Source of the DNA: Candidatus Saccharimonadota bacterium
GTDB lineage: Bacteria > Patescibacteriota > Saccharimonadia > Saccharimonadales > Saccharimonadaceae
Length of the DNA stretch: 61,007 bases
NCBI GenBank assembly: GCA_017514905.1
Contig: JAFWIK010000011.1
Span: 1-61,007, forward strand
Reading direction: 5' to 3'
A program made the translations under genes and the position numbers. Positions 25,247 through 33,337 of the stretch are shown in pieces. Each line of letters starts with the position of its first letter. Position 1 is the first letter of the stretch. The notes beneath the pieces were generated by a model. It made no database searches. It saw only the letters and a list, made by a program, of their open reading frames with translations, and was not told the origin of the DNA.

Positions 25247-25755
25247 ATCTTCTCCTTCAGTTTTGTCACCAACCGTATATGTTTAGAAATCAAATGCCGA
25301 AGCAGCATTGTGTCCTGATCCATTGTCTTTCGTTTCTGTCGTACCTTTACTAACTTATCATAAAACTTTTCTGGTTCCTCTTTGCAATCCATCGCCACGA
25401 GTTCTTCTAGTTGCTGCTGATAAGAAATATAATCATTTGAAAATGTAGTCTTAGCATCCACAAAATTATTCTGATTTTCCACCAAATCCGCATTTGATAG
25501 ATTCTTCTCCACTAGCTTTACATTGAGAGGCATAATATAATTATTCAAAATCAACTCATATTTACTGCCTAAATGCACCCGAACTTTCGCATCTTCCCGC
25601 TGCACATTTTTTAGACCATCTTTAATCGTATCACAGCGCTCTTTAATTAACTCTTCTTTCTTTTCATTAATTGCCACCACCGGGGCCACCACAGCAAAAA
25701 CTTGACAAATTAGCATAAATATGATAATATAGAGAGATAGAGATTTCTTCTTCAT
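25243..25755 (-). CDS. Secreted helical protein of unknown function
   Basis: This 170-residue protein has a signal-like hydrophobic segment (about residues 6-28) and a charged, all-helical mature part with only two cysteines (CDTIKDG, MDCKEE). The pattern suggests a coiled coil. The ATG is preceded by TACAAT ending 7 bp upstream, so the mRNA is probably leaderless. The gene overlaps the next by ATGA, forming a two-gene operon with the acidic membrane protein. No family is recognised. Confidence 0.55.
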   Translation of the reverse strand: MKKKSLSLYIIIFMLICQVFAVVAPVVAINEKKEELIKERCDTIKDGLKNVQREDAKVRVHLGSKYELILNNYIMPLNVKLVEKNLSNADLVENQNNFVDAKTTFSNDYISYQQQLEELVAMDCKEEPEKFYDKLVKVRQKRKTMDQDTMLLRHLISKHIRLVTKLKEKI

Positions 25756-25784
25756 AATCTATATTGTATCACAGAAAAGCGCCT

Positions 25785-27644
25785 TTAGTTTCTTTTCAGC
25801 ATCACAGTAAAAGCTTCTGCAGGGATATCTATCTTACCAAATCTCTTCATTCGCGCTTTGCCTCGTTTCTGCTTATTCAAAAGTTTCGCCTTGCGATCTC
25901 GGTCACCTGTATGAATTTTGACTGTCACATCCTTGCGATACGCACCAATCGTCTCTCGCGCAATTATTCTCGCTCCAATCGCCGCTTGAAGTGCCACTTC
26001 ATAGTTTTGACGTGGAATGATCTCCTTCAACTTTTTCGTCACGTCTCGGCCAATCGCCTCTGCCTCTGCCCGATGTGCTACCACTGATAATGCATCCATT
26101 TTATGTCCCCCTACCAAAAAATCAATCCGCACCAAATCCCCTGCTTGATAGCCTTTTAATTCATAATTAAATGAAGCATAGCCCGACGTCACCGACTTTA
26201 ACTGATCATAAAAATCCGTAAGTAAATTCGCCATCGGTGCTTCAAAATCAATAATAGCCCGATCTTCAATATAGCTTAAATTAGTCTGATGTCCTCGTCT
26301 CTCGTTAATCAAATTTAGTACATTGCCAATCATTGGTTTCGGCAAAATTATCTCCCCCTTTGCCCACGGCTCTCGAATTTCCAAAATCTCCGACGCATCC
26401 GGTAACTCCGCCGCTGATTTGATTTCTCGTACCTCACCATTATTCATTACCACTTCATAATTTGTCGACGGATTCGTCACAATTAAATCTAATTTAAACT
26501 CTCGTTCAAGTCTCTCCTTAATAATATCTAAATGTAAAAGTCCCAAAAATCCGATTCTAAGTCCAAACCCTAAAATAGGTGAATTTTCCGGCTCAAACTC
26601 TAGCGCCGAATCCGACAAACTTAGTTTTTCAATCGCCTCTTTTAGCCCTTTATATTGATCGTTCGAAACAGGGAAAAACCCGGCATATACAAACGGCACC
26701 ACATGCTTATAGCCTGGCAAAGCCACTTCCGCCGGATTCTTTAAAAGTGTTACTGTGTCACCAACTCGCGCTTCCCTGGTTGATTTCAAATTCGTCACGA
26801 TATAGCCAATTTCTCCTACCTCTAATTCCTCCTGAGGAGTCATTTTTGGAGTCAAAAAACCTACCTCAAGTGCCTCGCCTCTGGTTTTTGTTCCCATCAT
26901 CCAAATCTCAGCATTTTTCGGAATTTCCCCCTCAAATACCCGTACGTACAAGACTACGCCCCGATAATCATCAAAATATGAATCAAATATCAATGCCCTC
27001 GTAGGCCCAGAGCCAAGGATTATTTCAGGGGACGGGTCGCTCGCTCCCGTCGTCACGGGGCTCGCGCCCTCATCCTCGGTCGTAACCTCCGGAAGCCCCC
27101 GAAACAACCTTGGCTCTGGCCCCCAATCAATAATTGCATCCAAGATTTTATCCACGCCTACGCCAGTCTTACCAGAAACTTCAATTATTTCCTTTCGCTC
27201 ACAACCTAACAAATTCATTATCTGTGCCGCAACTTTATCTACGTCTGCCGCCGGTAAATCAATTTTGTTAATCACCGGAATAATTTTGAGGTCTTGTTCT
27301 AAAGCTAAATACACATTCGCGAGCGTCTGCGCCTGAATTCCCTGCGTCGCGTCCACCACCAGAACCACCGTTTCCACCGCCGCAAGCGACCTCGATACCT
27401 CATACGAAAAATCCACATGTCCTGGCGTATCAATCAAATTCAAGATAAAACCTTTCCAATGCATCGTCACTGGAGTTAGCTTTATCGTAATCCCTTTCTC
27501 ACGCTCTAGTTCCATCGAATCGAGTAGCTGCGACTTCATCTCGCGCTTCGCTACCGTCCCCGTGAGCTCCATCATCCGATCCGCAATCGTGGATTTCCCA
27601 TGATCAATATGCGCAATGATGCAAAAATTCCGTATCTTTTCCAT
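25785..27644 (-). CDS. lepA: Elongation factor 4 (LepA) with an in-frame palindromic insertion
   Basis: This 619-residue translational GTPase has AHIDHGKST (G1), IDTPGHVDF (G3) and INKIDLPAAD (G4), followed by the domain II-V and C-terminal parts of LepA (GFLGLLHLDIIKERLEREF, then the end KLLNKQKRGKARMKRFG). LepA back-translocates or remodels stalled ribosomes. It is about 20 residues longer than E. coli LepA because an insertion with RGLPEVTTEDEG and SPVTTGASDPSPE lies between the G domain and domain II, just before TRALIFDSYFDDYRG. This corresponds to the palindromic element at 27007-27119. A TTGCTT-17-TATAAT promoter ends 8 bp before the ATG. Confidence 0.95.
   Translation of the reverse strand: MEKIRNFCIIAHIDHGKSTIADRMMELTGTVAKREMKSQLLDSMELEREKGITIKLTPVTMHWKGFILNLIDTPGHVDFSYEVSRSLAAVETVVLVVDATQGIQAQTLANVYLALEQDLKIIPVINKIDLPAADVDKVAAQIMNLLGCERKEIIEVSGKTGVGVDKILDAIIDWGPEPRLFRGLPEVTTEDEGASPVTTGASDPSPEIILGSGPTRALIFDSYFDDYRGVVLYVRVFEGEIPKNAEIWMMGTKTRGEALEVGFLTPKMTPQEELEVGEIGYIVTNLKSTREARVGDTVTLLKNPAEVALPGYKHVVPFVYAGFFPVSNDQYKGLKEAIEKLSLSDSALEFEPENSPILGFGLRIGFLGLLHLDIIKERLEREFKLDLIVTNPSTNYEVVMNNGEVREIKSAAELPDASEILEIREPWAKGEIILPKPMIGNVLNLINERRGHQTNLSYIEDRAIIDFEAPMANLLTDFYDQLKSVTSGYASFNYELKGYQAGDLVRIDFLVGGHKMDALSVVAHRAEAEAIGRDVTKKLKEIIPRQNYEVALQAAIGARIIARETIGAYRKDVTVKIHTGDRDRKAKLLNKQKRGKARMKRFGKIDIPAEAFTVMLKRN
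27007..27119 (-). repeat. GC-rich palindromic element, copy L (in lepA)
   Basis: The arms are CCAGAGCCAAGG and its exact complement, extended by about 12 more pairs using G-U wobbles on the mRNA strand. The 113-bp copy is the shortest and simplest. Its core, read with the gene, forms GGT-TACG-ACC, GGGC-GCGA-GCCC and CCCG-TGACGA-CGGG hairpins. The frame continues without a stop through lepA. Confidence 0.88.
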
Positions 27645-27687
27645 ACTCTTATATTATATAATCTTTATCTTAATCAAGCAACTATAG

Positions 27688-28683
27688 CTAAGGTTGCACT
27701 TTCGATTCTGTCATATCTTCCGCATAGCAAGCTTCACCCGAAAAAGCCTTTTTCAAATCATCCGTGTCGTAAGCACTACAATCCTGCAATGTCTGCCCTC
27801 CAGTAAAGTACTGCCATTCCGCTTCTGGGCTAATCCGATAAAACTTAGCATAGCCACCGCCAATTGCTACATCTATTATCTGATATGGTTCAACTGTACT
27901 ATCTTCTACTTCTGCATCGAGCCCATATAATACCGACGGATACTCACCAGTCTTATCATGATAAGCTTTTTCAAGTGCACTGGCTAACTGCTTTTCTTCA
28001 TCAGTCAACCAAATCCAATCCGTCTTTGCGCATTCCAAATAAGCTGAATCATAGCCATCATTTGGATCATTCGGATTTTGATAAGTCCCTTCCGAATATA
28101 AACCACAGACAATATTTTTTTCGGAATTCAAATATCCTTGGATTATTGGCCCAGTTGAGCCCATAACCGGTAACTGTCCAATCGCGCTAAAGCCTATTTT
28201 TTCAAGTTTAGATTTTGTAGCCGATTCGCTCGCATCGCCGCTATTATTACTCCTAATTTCCACATTCAAATCTAATTTCATTGGAATAAACGTATTCATT
28301 CCATCTGGCTTATAAACCAATCCGTAGCTATTTCCAACTGTTCCCCAAGCGCCATCAATTTCATCAACAATACCTTCCATCATCTGCTTAACTTCATTGT
28401 AATCCTGAGCTATATTGCTAGCACTTACCATTGTGCCTTCCCCACCTTGCTCGGCATTTCCACTTCCACCACCACTCTGTTCATTTCCCCCCTTATCCGA
28501 ACTGAAATAATTAATACCAAAAAACACCGCCGCTCCCGCACATAACAAAGTAGTAATACCGAGAATTATTGCTGGCACATTTAACTTTTTCTTAGATTCT
28601 GTCGATCCAAGCTTCAAACCACTAGAACTGTCCGTGTTTCCACCCAGATTTGACGTTCTATTCGCTAATTCTTGATTATCCAT
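27688..28683 (-). CDS. Membrane-anchored extracytoplasmic protein of unknown function
   Basis: This 331-residue protein has a polar cytoplasmic N-terminus of about 34 residues, one membrane helix (about 35-56), a Gly/Ser/Glu-rich linker and an ectodomain of about 230 residues. Four cysteines in the ectodomain (IVCGLY, LECAKT, LQDCSAY, EACYAED) suggest disulfides. I do not recognise the domain. A TAAAAT box and an AAGGGA ribosome-binding site precede the ATG. It lies between pnp (upstream, with its own terminator) and lepA. Confidence 0.55.
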   Translation of the reverse strand: MDNQELANRTSNLGGNTDSSSGLKLGSTESKKKLNVPAIILGITTLLCAGAAVFFGINYFSSDKGGNEQSGGGSGNAEQGGEGTMVSASNIAQDYNEVKQMMEGIVDEIDGAWGTVGNSYGLVYKPDGMNTFIPMKLDLNVEIRSNNSGDASESATKSKLEKIGFSAIGQLPVMGSTGPIIQGYLNSEKNIVCGLYSEGTYQNPNDPNDGYDSAYLECAKTDWIWLTDEEKQLASALEKAYHDKTGEYPSVLYGLDAEVEDSTVEPYQIIDVAIGGGYAKFYRISPEAEWQYFTGGQTLQDCSAYDTDDLKKAFSGEACYAEDMTESKVQP

Positions 28684-28730
28684 TGTATTTCCCTTTTTAC
28701 TTAAACTTATTTTATCACATTTTTCTAGAC

Positions 28731-28760
28731 AAAAAAATAAATCGGAGCATACTCCGATTT
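28731..28760 (-). terminator. Terminator of pnp
   Basis: The stem AAATCGGAG/CTCCGATTT with a four-base loop is followed on the minus strand by a T-run (28737-28731). It lies 12 bp past the pnp stop. Confidence 0.9.
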
Positions 28761-28771
28761 ATTCTAGCAAA

Positions 28772-30949
28772 TTATCTATCAACACCAATCATCGAAAGCG
28801 ACAATTTCCCATGATCAATCGCCACTAATCGCACCTTCACCGTGTCACCTACGTGCAATACTTCTTCCACTTTCTTCAACCGTCGGCCTTCCACAATCTG
28901 CGAAATATGAAGCATCCCATCTACTCCTGGTAAAATATTCACAAACGCACCAAAATCCTTAATCGATACTACCGTGCCTTCATAAACTTTACCTACTTCC
29001 GGCTCTTCAACTAAGCCCTTAATCCAATCTAAGGCCTTTTTAATCTTCTCCGGATCATTCCCAGCTACCGTCACTAGTCCAGAATCTTCAATGTCTACCT
29101 CTGCACCAGTCTCTGTGGTAATTTTATTAATCATCTCACCACCTTTACCGATCACCGCCCCAATTTTATCTGGACTGATCATCAGCTTTTCAATTCTTGG
29201 TGCATATTTAGAAATCTCAGCTCGCGGCTTGTCGATTACACTCAAGATGTGTTTCAAAATAAACATCCTACCTTCATGCGATTGCTTCAAAGCTTTTTCC
29301 ATAATTTCTACAGGTAGACCATGCACTTTCATATCCATTTGAAGCGCAGTTACGCCCTCAGTCGTACCAGTTACCTTAAAATCCATATCACCAGCAAAAT
29401 CTTCTGCATCCATCAAATCGGTAAGGACATAAGCCTTATCTACATCAGAAGGTTCAATTGGTGTTCCCTTAGGCACATCTACCATTAATCCCATTGCTAC
29501 CCCAGAAACCGGTCGTTTCAAAGGCACGCCTGCATCCATGAGTGCCATACAAGACGAACAAGTTGCCGCCATCGAAGTTGAACCATTTTGTGACATAATC
29601 TCCGTCACTGAACGAATTGCATAAGGAAATTCTTCCTCTGACGGTAGAACTGGTAAGAGTGCTCTTTCTGCTAAATAGCCATGTCCAATTTCCCGTCGTC
29701 CAGGCGAGCCAATTCTGCCTGGTTCACCCACTGTATAAGATGGCGCATTATAATGATGCATATAACGACGCTTACCATCTGTTACTTCCATCGTATCTAC
29801 ATCTTGTGAATAAGAAAGTGGTGCAAGAGTTACGATATTCATCGCCTGAGTTACACCCCTAGTAAATAGTGAAGAGCCATGCACTCTCGGCAAAATCGAT
29901 ACTTGGGAGCTTAGCGGCCTCACTTCATCAAGTTTTCGCCCATCCGGTCGTACACCTTCCTCTAAAATTCCCCTCCTAACCTCTTTATGCACCGCCAGTT
30001 CAAACGCCTGATCATATACATCTCTCAAATTCTCATCGTACCACTCTACTTTTTCGTTATCCGTCTCGCCCTGCCCCTTGGAAAGCGCAAATTCATCATG
30101 CATCGCATATTTCAGGTCATCCAAAACGTGTGCTCTTTCTATTACATTACCACGCACTTTTGAGCCAAATTTACCCTTAGTCCATTCTTCTACCTCTTTT
30201 GTCACTTCTTCGCTAGGAAGCACTAACTCGTATTCTTGCTCAGGAGCTGCTACCTGTTTAGCTAATTCTCTCTGTAAATCCAACACTGGTTGGACATTCT
30301 TTACTGCCCAGTGCATGCCCTCAATAATCATTTCTTCTGGCACTTCTTTCATGCCAGCTTCCACCATCATCACTTTACCATCTTTACAGGCTACCACGAG
30401 GTCCATCGGTGAAGTTTCACGCTCTTCAGGAGACAAAAATCCTTTGAATTCGCCACCAATTCTACCAATTCTAATCCCCGCTACTGGACCATCAAATGGC
30501 ACTCCGGCATTCATCAGAGCCGAAGAAGCCGCAATCATCGCCACGCAATCTGGTCTAAACGTTGGATCCATTGAAAGCACTGTACAAACTACCTGAATCT
30601 CCTGACGATAACCCTTTGGAAACAGAGGTCGAATCGGACGGTCAATCAAACGCCCAACTAAAACTGCCTCATCTGCCGGTTTACCTTCCCGTTTAATAAA
30701 TTTCGAGCCCGAAATCTTACCCGCCGCATACCATTTTTCCTCATAATCAATAGATAGAGGGAAAAAGTCTTGCACTACAGGCTTAGTTCCAACCACCACT
30801 GACCCCAGTACTACTGTATCGCCATAGGTCACTAACACTGAAGAAGTCGAACGGAATCCCACCCTATTCACTTCTAAAGTGAGTTTACGTCCCAACCAAT
30901 CAGTCGAAACTTGCACGGTTTTTTTACCGCTTGGATTAATAATATCCAT
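28772..30949 (-). CDS. pnp: Polyribonucleotide nucleotidyltransferase (PNPase)
   Basis: This 725-residue protein has two RNase PH-like domains (GRLIDRPIRPLFPKGYR in the first, VRPDGRKLDEVRPLSSQVSILPRVHGSSLFTRG in the second), then a KH domain (IGAVIGKGGEMINKI) and an S1 domain (VYEGTVVSIKDFGAFVNILPGVDGMLHIS). PNPase degrades RNA from the 3' end with phosphate. A ribosome-binding site AAAGGG precedes the ATG. The leader of about 270 nt is mostly occupied by palindromic element P, a long double-stranded RNA stem. E. coli pnp is autoregulated through a leader stem cut by RNase III, so a similar role here is conceivable. Confidence 0.96.
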   Translation of the reverse strand: MDIINPSGKKTVQVSTDWLGRKLTLEVNRVGFRSTSSVLVTYGDTVVLGSVVVGTKPVVQDFFPLSIDYEEKWYAAGKISGSKFIKREGKPADEAVLVGRLIDRPIRPLFPKGYRQEIQVVCTVLSMDPTFRPDCVAMIAASSALMNAGVPFDGPVAGIRIGRIGGEFKGFLSPEERETSPMDLVVACKDGKVMMVEAGMKEVPEEMIIEGMHWAVKNVQPVLDLQRELAKQVAAPEQEYELVLPSEEVTKEVEEWTKGKFGSKVRGNVIERAHVLDDLKYAMHDEFALSKGQGETDNEKVEWYDENLRDVYDQAFELAVHKEVRRGILEEGVRPDGRKLDEVRPLSSQVSILPRVHGSSLFTRGVTQAMNIVTLAPLSYSQDVDTMEVTDGKRRYMHHYNAPSYTVGEPGRIGSPGRREIGHGYLAERALLPVLPSEEEFPYAIRSVTEIMSQNGSTSMAATCSSCMALMDAGVPLKRPVSGVAMGLMVDVPKGTPIEPSDVDKAYVLTDLMDAEDFAGDMDFKVTGTTEGVTALQMDMKVHGLPVEIMEKALKQSHEGRMFILKHILSVIDKPRAEISKYAPRIEKLMISPDKIGAVIGKGGEMINKITTETGAEVDIEDSGLVTVAGNDPEKIKKALDWIKGLVEEPEVGKVYEGTVVSIKDFGAFVNILPGVDGMLHISQIVEGRRLKKVEEVLHVGDTVKVRLVAIDHGKLSLSMIGVDR

Positions 30950-30964
30950 AAAAAATACCCTTTC

Positions 30965-31207
30965 TTGGGAAAACTTCAGGTATATCGACTAAAGCGTTTA
31001 TAACTATTTTCAGGACATTTCGGAGGTCACGACCGAGAATTAGGGCTTGGTCCCCGTGACGACCGTCGCAGGAGCCGAGCAGACGGAAAGCTTGCTTTCC
31101 GTATCGAGGCGACGCCCGACGGACGACCTTTGGTCGACGGGAGCGAGCGACCCGTGTCCTGGAAATATGTTATAAACGCTTTATTCAGATATATCTGCCG
31201 TCTTCCC
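30965..31207 (-). repeat. GC-rich palindromic element, copy P (pnp leader)
   Basis: Perfect 14-bp arms AAAGCGTTTATAAC (30991-31004 and complement to 31182) continue inward to GGACA/TGTCC and outward, with mismatches, through TATATC to TTGGGAA/TTCCCAA. The core shares CGGAGGTCACGACCGA, CCCCGTGACGAC and GCGAGCGACCCGT with the other copies. It carries an extra module with the hairpin ACGGAAAGC-TT-GCTTTCCGT. This is the only copy outside a coding region. Confidence 0.85.
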
Positions 31208-31228
31208 AAATGTTAATTTACAATAATT

Positions 31229-31270
31229 ATTATACCAAACCTTGCATTTTTTCGCAAAATGTGCTATAAT
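31229..31270. promoter_or_regulatory. Divergent promoters for pnp and the 31320 gene
   Basis: On minus, TTGCGA (31257-31252) and TATAAT (31234-31229) are 17 bp apart and read toward pnp. On plus, TTGCAT (31242-31247) and TATAAT (31265-31270) are 17 bp apart and read toward 31320. The two promoters interleave, so they may compete for polymerase. Confidence 0.75.
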
Positions 31271-31319
31271 ATAGGTGATAAGTTAATGCTTATAGTAAAT
31301 TACTATAGGGGGTAATAGT

Positions 31320-31634
31320 ATGATAAATATCGTACACTTAAACGTTCATTTCAATGACGAAAGACGAATCACAGCAGTCGAAATAAAGCTGAAAGCGATT
31401 CCAGAAGAGAAAGAGAATAAGTATAAACATAATCTCGTGGCAAGAGTATCAGCGGCATTCTTTGCCACCACTCTCTTTACAGATAACGGAGCGTCATTAA
31501 AAACGATACTAAACCCAAAAAGAGAAGACGTCGTAGATTTATATATATCACTGAAAGAAAATAGTTTAAATTTCGACGATGTAGCAAAATTTGTCAATTA
31601 TTTGCAAAAAGAGCTAGATAATTCTCCTTTCTAA
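31320..31634 (+). CDS. Small protein of unknown function
   Basis: I do not recognise this 104-residue protein. It has no signal or membrane segment. An early segment VHLNVHFNDERRITAVEIKL could form two strands, and the C-terminal half looks helical. It has its own promoter, a leader of about 43 nt and a GGGGG ribosome-binding site. A terminator follows 7 bp after the stop, so it is a single-gene unit. Its base composition is A-rich and less C-biased than neighbouring plus-strand core genes, which may mean accessory origin. Confidence 0.6.
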   Translation: MINIVHLNVHFNDERRITAVEIKLKAIPEEKENKYKHNLVARVSAAFFATTLFTDNGASLKTILNPKREDVVDLYISLKENSLNFDDVAKFVNYLQKELDNSPF

Positions 31635-31640
31635 TCAAAA

Positions 31641-31668
31641 ACCCGCCGGTTTTACCGACGGGCTTTTT
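31641..31668 (+). terminator. Terminator of the 31320 gene
   Basis: The stem CCCGCCGGT/ACCGACGGG (one mismatch) with a short T loop is followed by C and T5 on plus. Confidence 0.85.
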
Positions 31669-31692
31669 CTAACCCGCCAAAATTCATTTTCT

Positions 31693-31816
31693 TCAGGGAA
31701 TAGAATTTGTGCAAAAGACGAGGCAGCGTTGAGCAACGCAAAGGGGACGTACTTTTTGTACGTCCCCTGCGTAGCGCAAACGCTAACGAAGTATTTTGCC
31801 AAATTCTATTTCCTGA
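31693..31816. repeat. Long branched hairpin after rpsO
   Basis: Arms of about 22 bp pair almost perfectly (TCAGG-G/A-AATAGAATTTG, then GCAAAA). Inside are three smaller hairpins: GCGTTG-AG-CAACGC, a perfect 10-bp GGGGACGTAC-TTTTT-GTACGTCCCC, and TAGCG-CAAA-CGCTA. The right arm contains the last codons and stop of rpsO. The fold resembles a cloverleaf but does not match a tRNA. Confidence 0.8.
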
Positions 31817-32072
31817 GGCCTAATTTACTGATGGTCTTCTTATATAGCTCAAAATCCGTCTCTTCCAGATATTTCAGCAGCTTCTTTCGCTTACCAACCA
31901 TCTGCATCAGACCTCTTTTGGCCATAAAGTCATGTTTGTTATTCTTGACATGTTCGGTCACTTCTTTGATCCGTTCCGTCAGAATCGAAACTTGAACTTC
32001 AGGAGAACCAACATCCGCCTTATTTCGGGCGACCTTGGCAATAGCCTTGTCTTTATTCTCTTTTGTTATCAT
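31806..32072 (-). CDS. rpsO: 30S ribosomal protein S15
   Basis: This 88-residue protein matches uS15: DVGSPEVQVSILTERIKEVTEHVK, then HDFMAKRGLMQMVGKRKKLLKYL and the ending SKLGLRK. S15 binds the 16S central domain early in 30S assembly. TATAAT ends exactly 6 bp before the ATG, so the gene appears leaderless; the classical S15 autoregulatory leader is therefore absent. pnp lies downstream on the same strand as in many bacteria, but an opposite-strand gene and terminators intervene, so they are separate units here. The 3' end of the gene lies in the long hairpin at 31693-31816. Confidence 0.96.
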   Translation of the reverse strand: MITKENKDKAIAKVARNKADVGSPEVQVSILTERIKEVTEHVKNNKHDFMAKRGLMQMVGKRKKLLKYLEETDFELYKKTISKLGLRK

Positions 32073-32091
32073 ACTCTCATTATATCATTTC

Positions 32092-32129
32092 AAGAGAAAA
32101 AAGTAAACCCTCGCAAATAGCGAGGGTTT
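32092..32129 (-). terminator. Terminator of the 32133 gene
   Basis: The stem AAACCCTCG/CGAGGGTTT with a seven-base loop is followed on minus by ACTTTTTTC. Confidence 0.88.
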
Positions 32130-32132
32130 CAA

Positions 32133-33137
32133 CTACTCGTAGATTTTTACTCTGGGAGCTATTCTATCACCCACTTTACCACCACGTTCAAATGCTTCAA
32201 TAAATTTCCTAACCGGCGTCTTCCTGCCCTTTCCCGTCCAATAAGTCCGATAGTGTCCAGAAACCAAATGACGGTTCGGAGACTTATGCATTCCTTTTTG
32301 AACTACAATTTCTTCTTGACGCTCACTAGGCGGAATCAAACTCTCAACGCTTAAAGCAGATCCAGGCGCAGAAATCCCCTCCTTTTCAGCTGAAGTATAG
32401 GTTACTCTTTCGTAAGTTGCATCTCCAAAAAAATAATCAGATGATTCTGCTTTGACACCATTTTTACCCTTAAGCTTAATTCGTCTTACAGCTTCAATCT
32501 TACGATTACGATTATAAGCCGCCAGAAACAAAATGACGTGCCAAGCCCAATTCAGATAAGTCCTCGTAAAAGAATCGTTCCCATATTCAGAAAACCTCTC
32601 ACTTACAAAATTAACAATTGTCTCATCACAAATCGGAAAATAAAAAACCTCTCCATCGACAATAGCTGAAACATCAAATCTACTCTTATCTCTTTTACAA
32701 ATAATATACGAGACACTATGTCTCTCTCCGTCAGGAAAATCTTTTAAATCGATTACTGCCATAACCGCAGGAAAAGGCATCTTTATGTCCTCTATTTTAG
32801 GTTTTTCAATAATATAATCCCGAGTATAAGCAGCTGCCATTGACATCTTTAAAACATACGTCATTTGATATTTTGCCCAGAAACGTAAATTACAATCACC
32901 ATAAATGCTATTCTCAATATCATATGTCATATCTGCAGTTTTTCCATAATCTCTCCGGTATTCGCGGACATATTCATTCAGGCTCATTCCAAGTTTTTTA
33001 GCTTGAGTCTCATGATCATATTTACCTTCTAAATCACATACTGACTCAAATAAAAACTTACTGTCCCTAATCACTCTAAATGCAATCGAATTCTCATCTA
33101 GAGCAAATTCTCCACAATCAAGTAAATTTTTTGGCAT
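32133..33137 (-). CDS. Accessory protein, paralogue of 33338
   Basis: This 334-residue protein of unknown function is a diverged paralogue of the next gene. Shared features in order are LDENSIAF near the N-terminus, KKLGMSLNEYV, PFPAVMAVIDLK, a VFYFPICDETI segment, LIPPSERQEEIVV and a C-terminal SPNRHLVSGHYRTYWTGKG with FERGGK. The basic His/Arg/Trp C-terminus recalls short segments of phage-associated proteins, but I cannot name the family. The start at 33137 (MPKN) aligns with the paralogue; an ATG at 33188 would add 17 residues. It has its own strong promoter and terminator. Confidence 0.55.
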   Translation of the reverse strand: MPKNLLDCGEFALDENSIAFRVIRDSKFLFESVCDLEGKYDHETQAKKLGMSLNEYVREYRRDYGKTADMTYDIENSIYGDCNLRFWAKYQMTYVLKMSMAAAYTRDYIIEKPKIEDIKMPFPAVMAVIDLKDFPDGERHSVSYIICKRDKSRFDVSAIVDGEVFYFPICDETIVNFVSERFSEYGNDSFTRTYLNWAWHVILFLAAYNRNRKIEAVRRIKLKGKNGVKAESSDYFFGDATYERVTYTSAEKEGISAPGSALSVESLIPPSERQEEIVVQKGMHKSPNRHLVSGHYRTYWTGKGRKTPVRKFIEAFERGGKVGDRIAPRVKIYE

Positions 33138-33208
33138 CCTCCATACACATCCTTTCAAAAATCTACAAAAAATTAACGTCCAATCCATATTTAAATGGCT
33201 ATAATGAT

Positions 33209-33237
33209 ATTATACAATACAACTGCTTAAAAGTCAA
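33209..33237 (-). promoter_or_regulatory. Promoter of the 32133 gene
   Basis: TTGACT (33237-33232) and TATAAT (33214-33209) on minus are 17 bp apart. The first ten bases TTGACTTTTA are identical to the promoter of the paralogue at 34377-34405. Confidence 0.8.
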
Positions 33238-33304
33238 GTATCTCAATCTGTTTCAGGTACACATCTTATAACTCCATTAAAAAATGTAGCCAAAACCCCA
33301 AATT

Positions 33305-33331
33305 AAATTAACCCCGCTTAAAAGCGGGGTC
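33305..33331 (-). terminator. Terminator of the 33338 gene
   Basis: The stem ACCCCGCTT/AAGCGGGGT is followed on minus by an AT-rich tail TAATTTAATTT, a weak T-tract. Confidence 0.75.
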
Positions 33332-33337
33332 AATAAA

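Noticed and set aside
31027-31209. 60-codon open frame in the pnp leader
   Set aside because: It lies wholly inside the palindromic element and has no start signals.
31693-31816. tRNA-like gene
   Set aside because: The three-hairpin fold lacks a T-arm with GTTCRA, a 7-bp anticodon arm and a CCA end.
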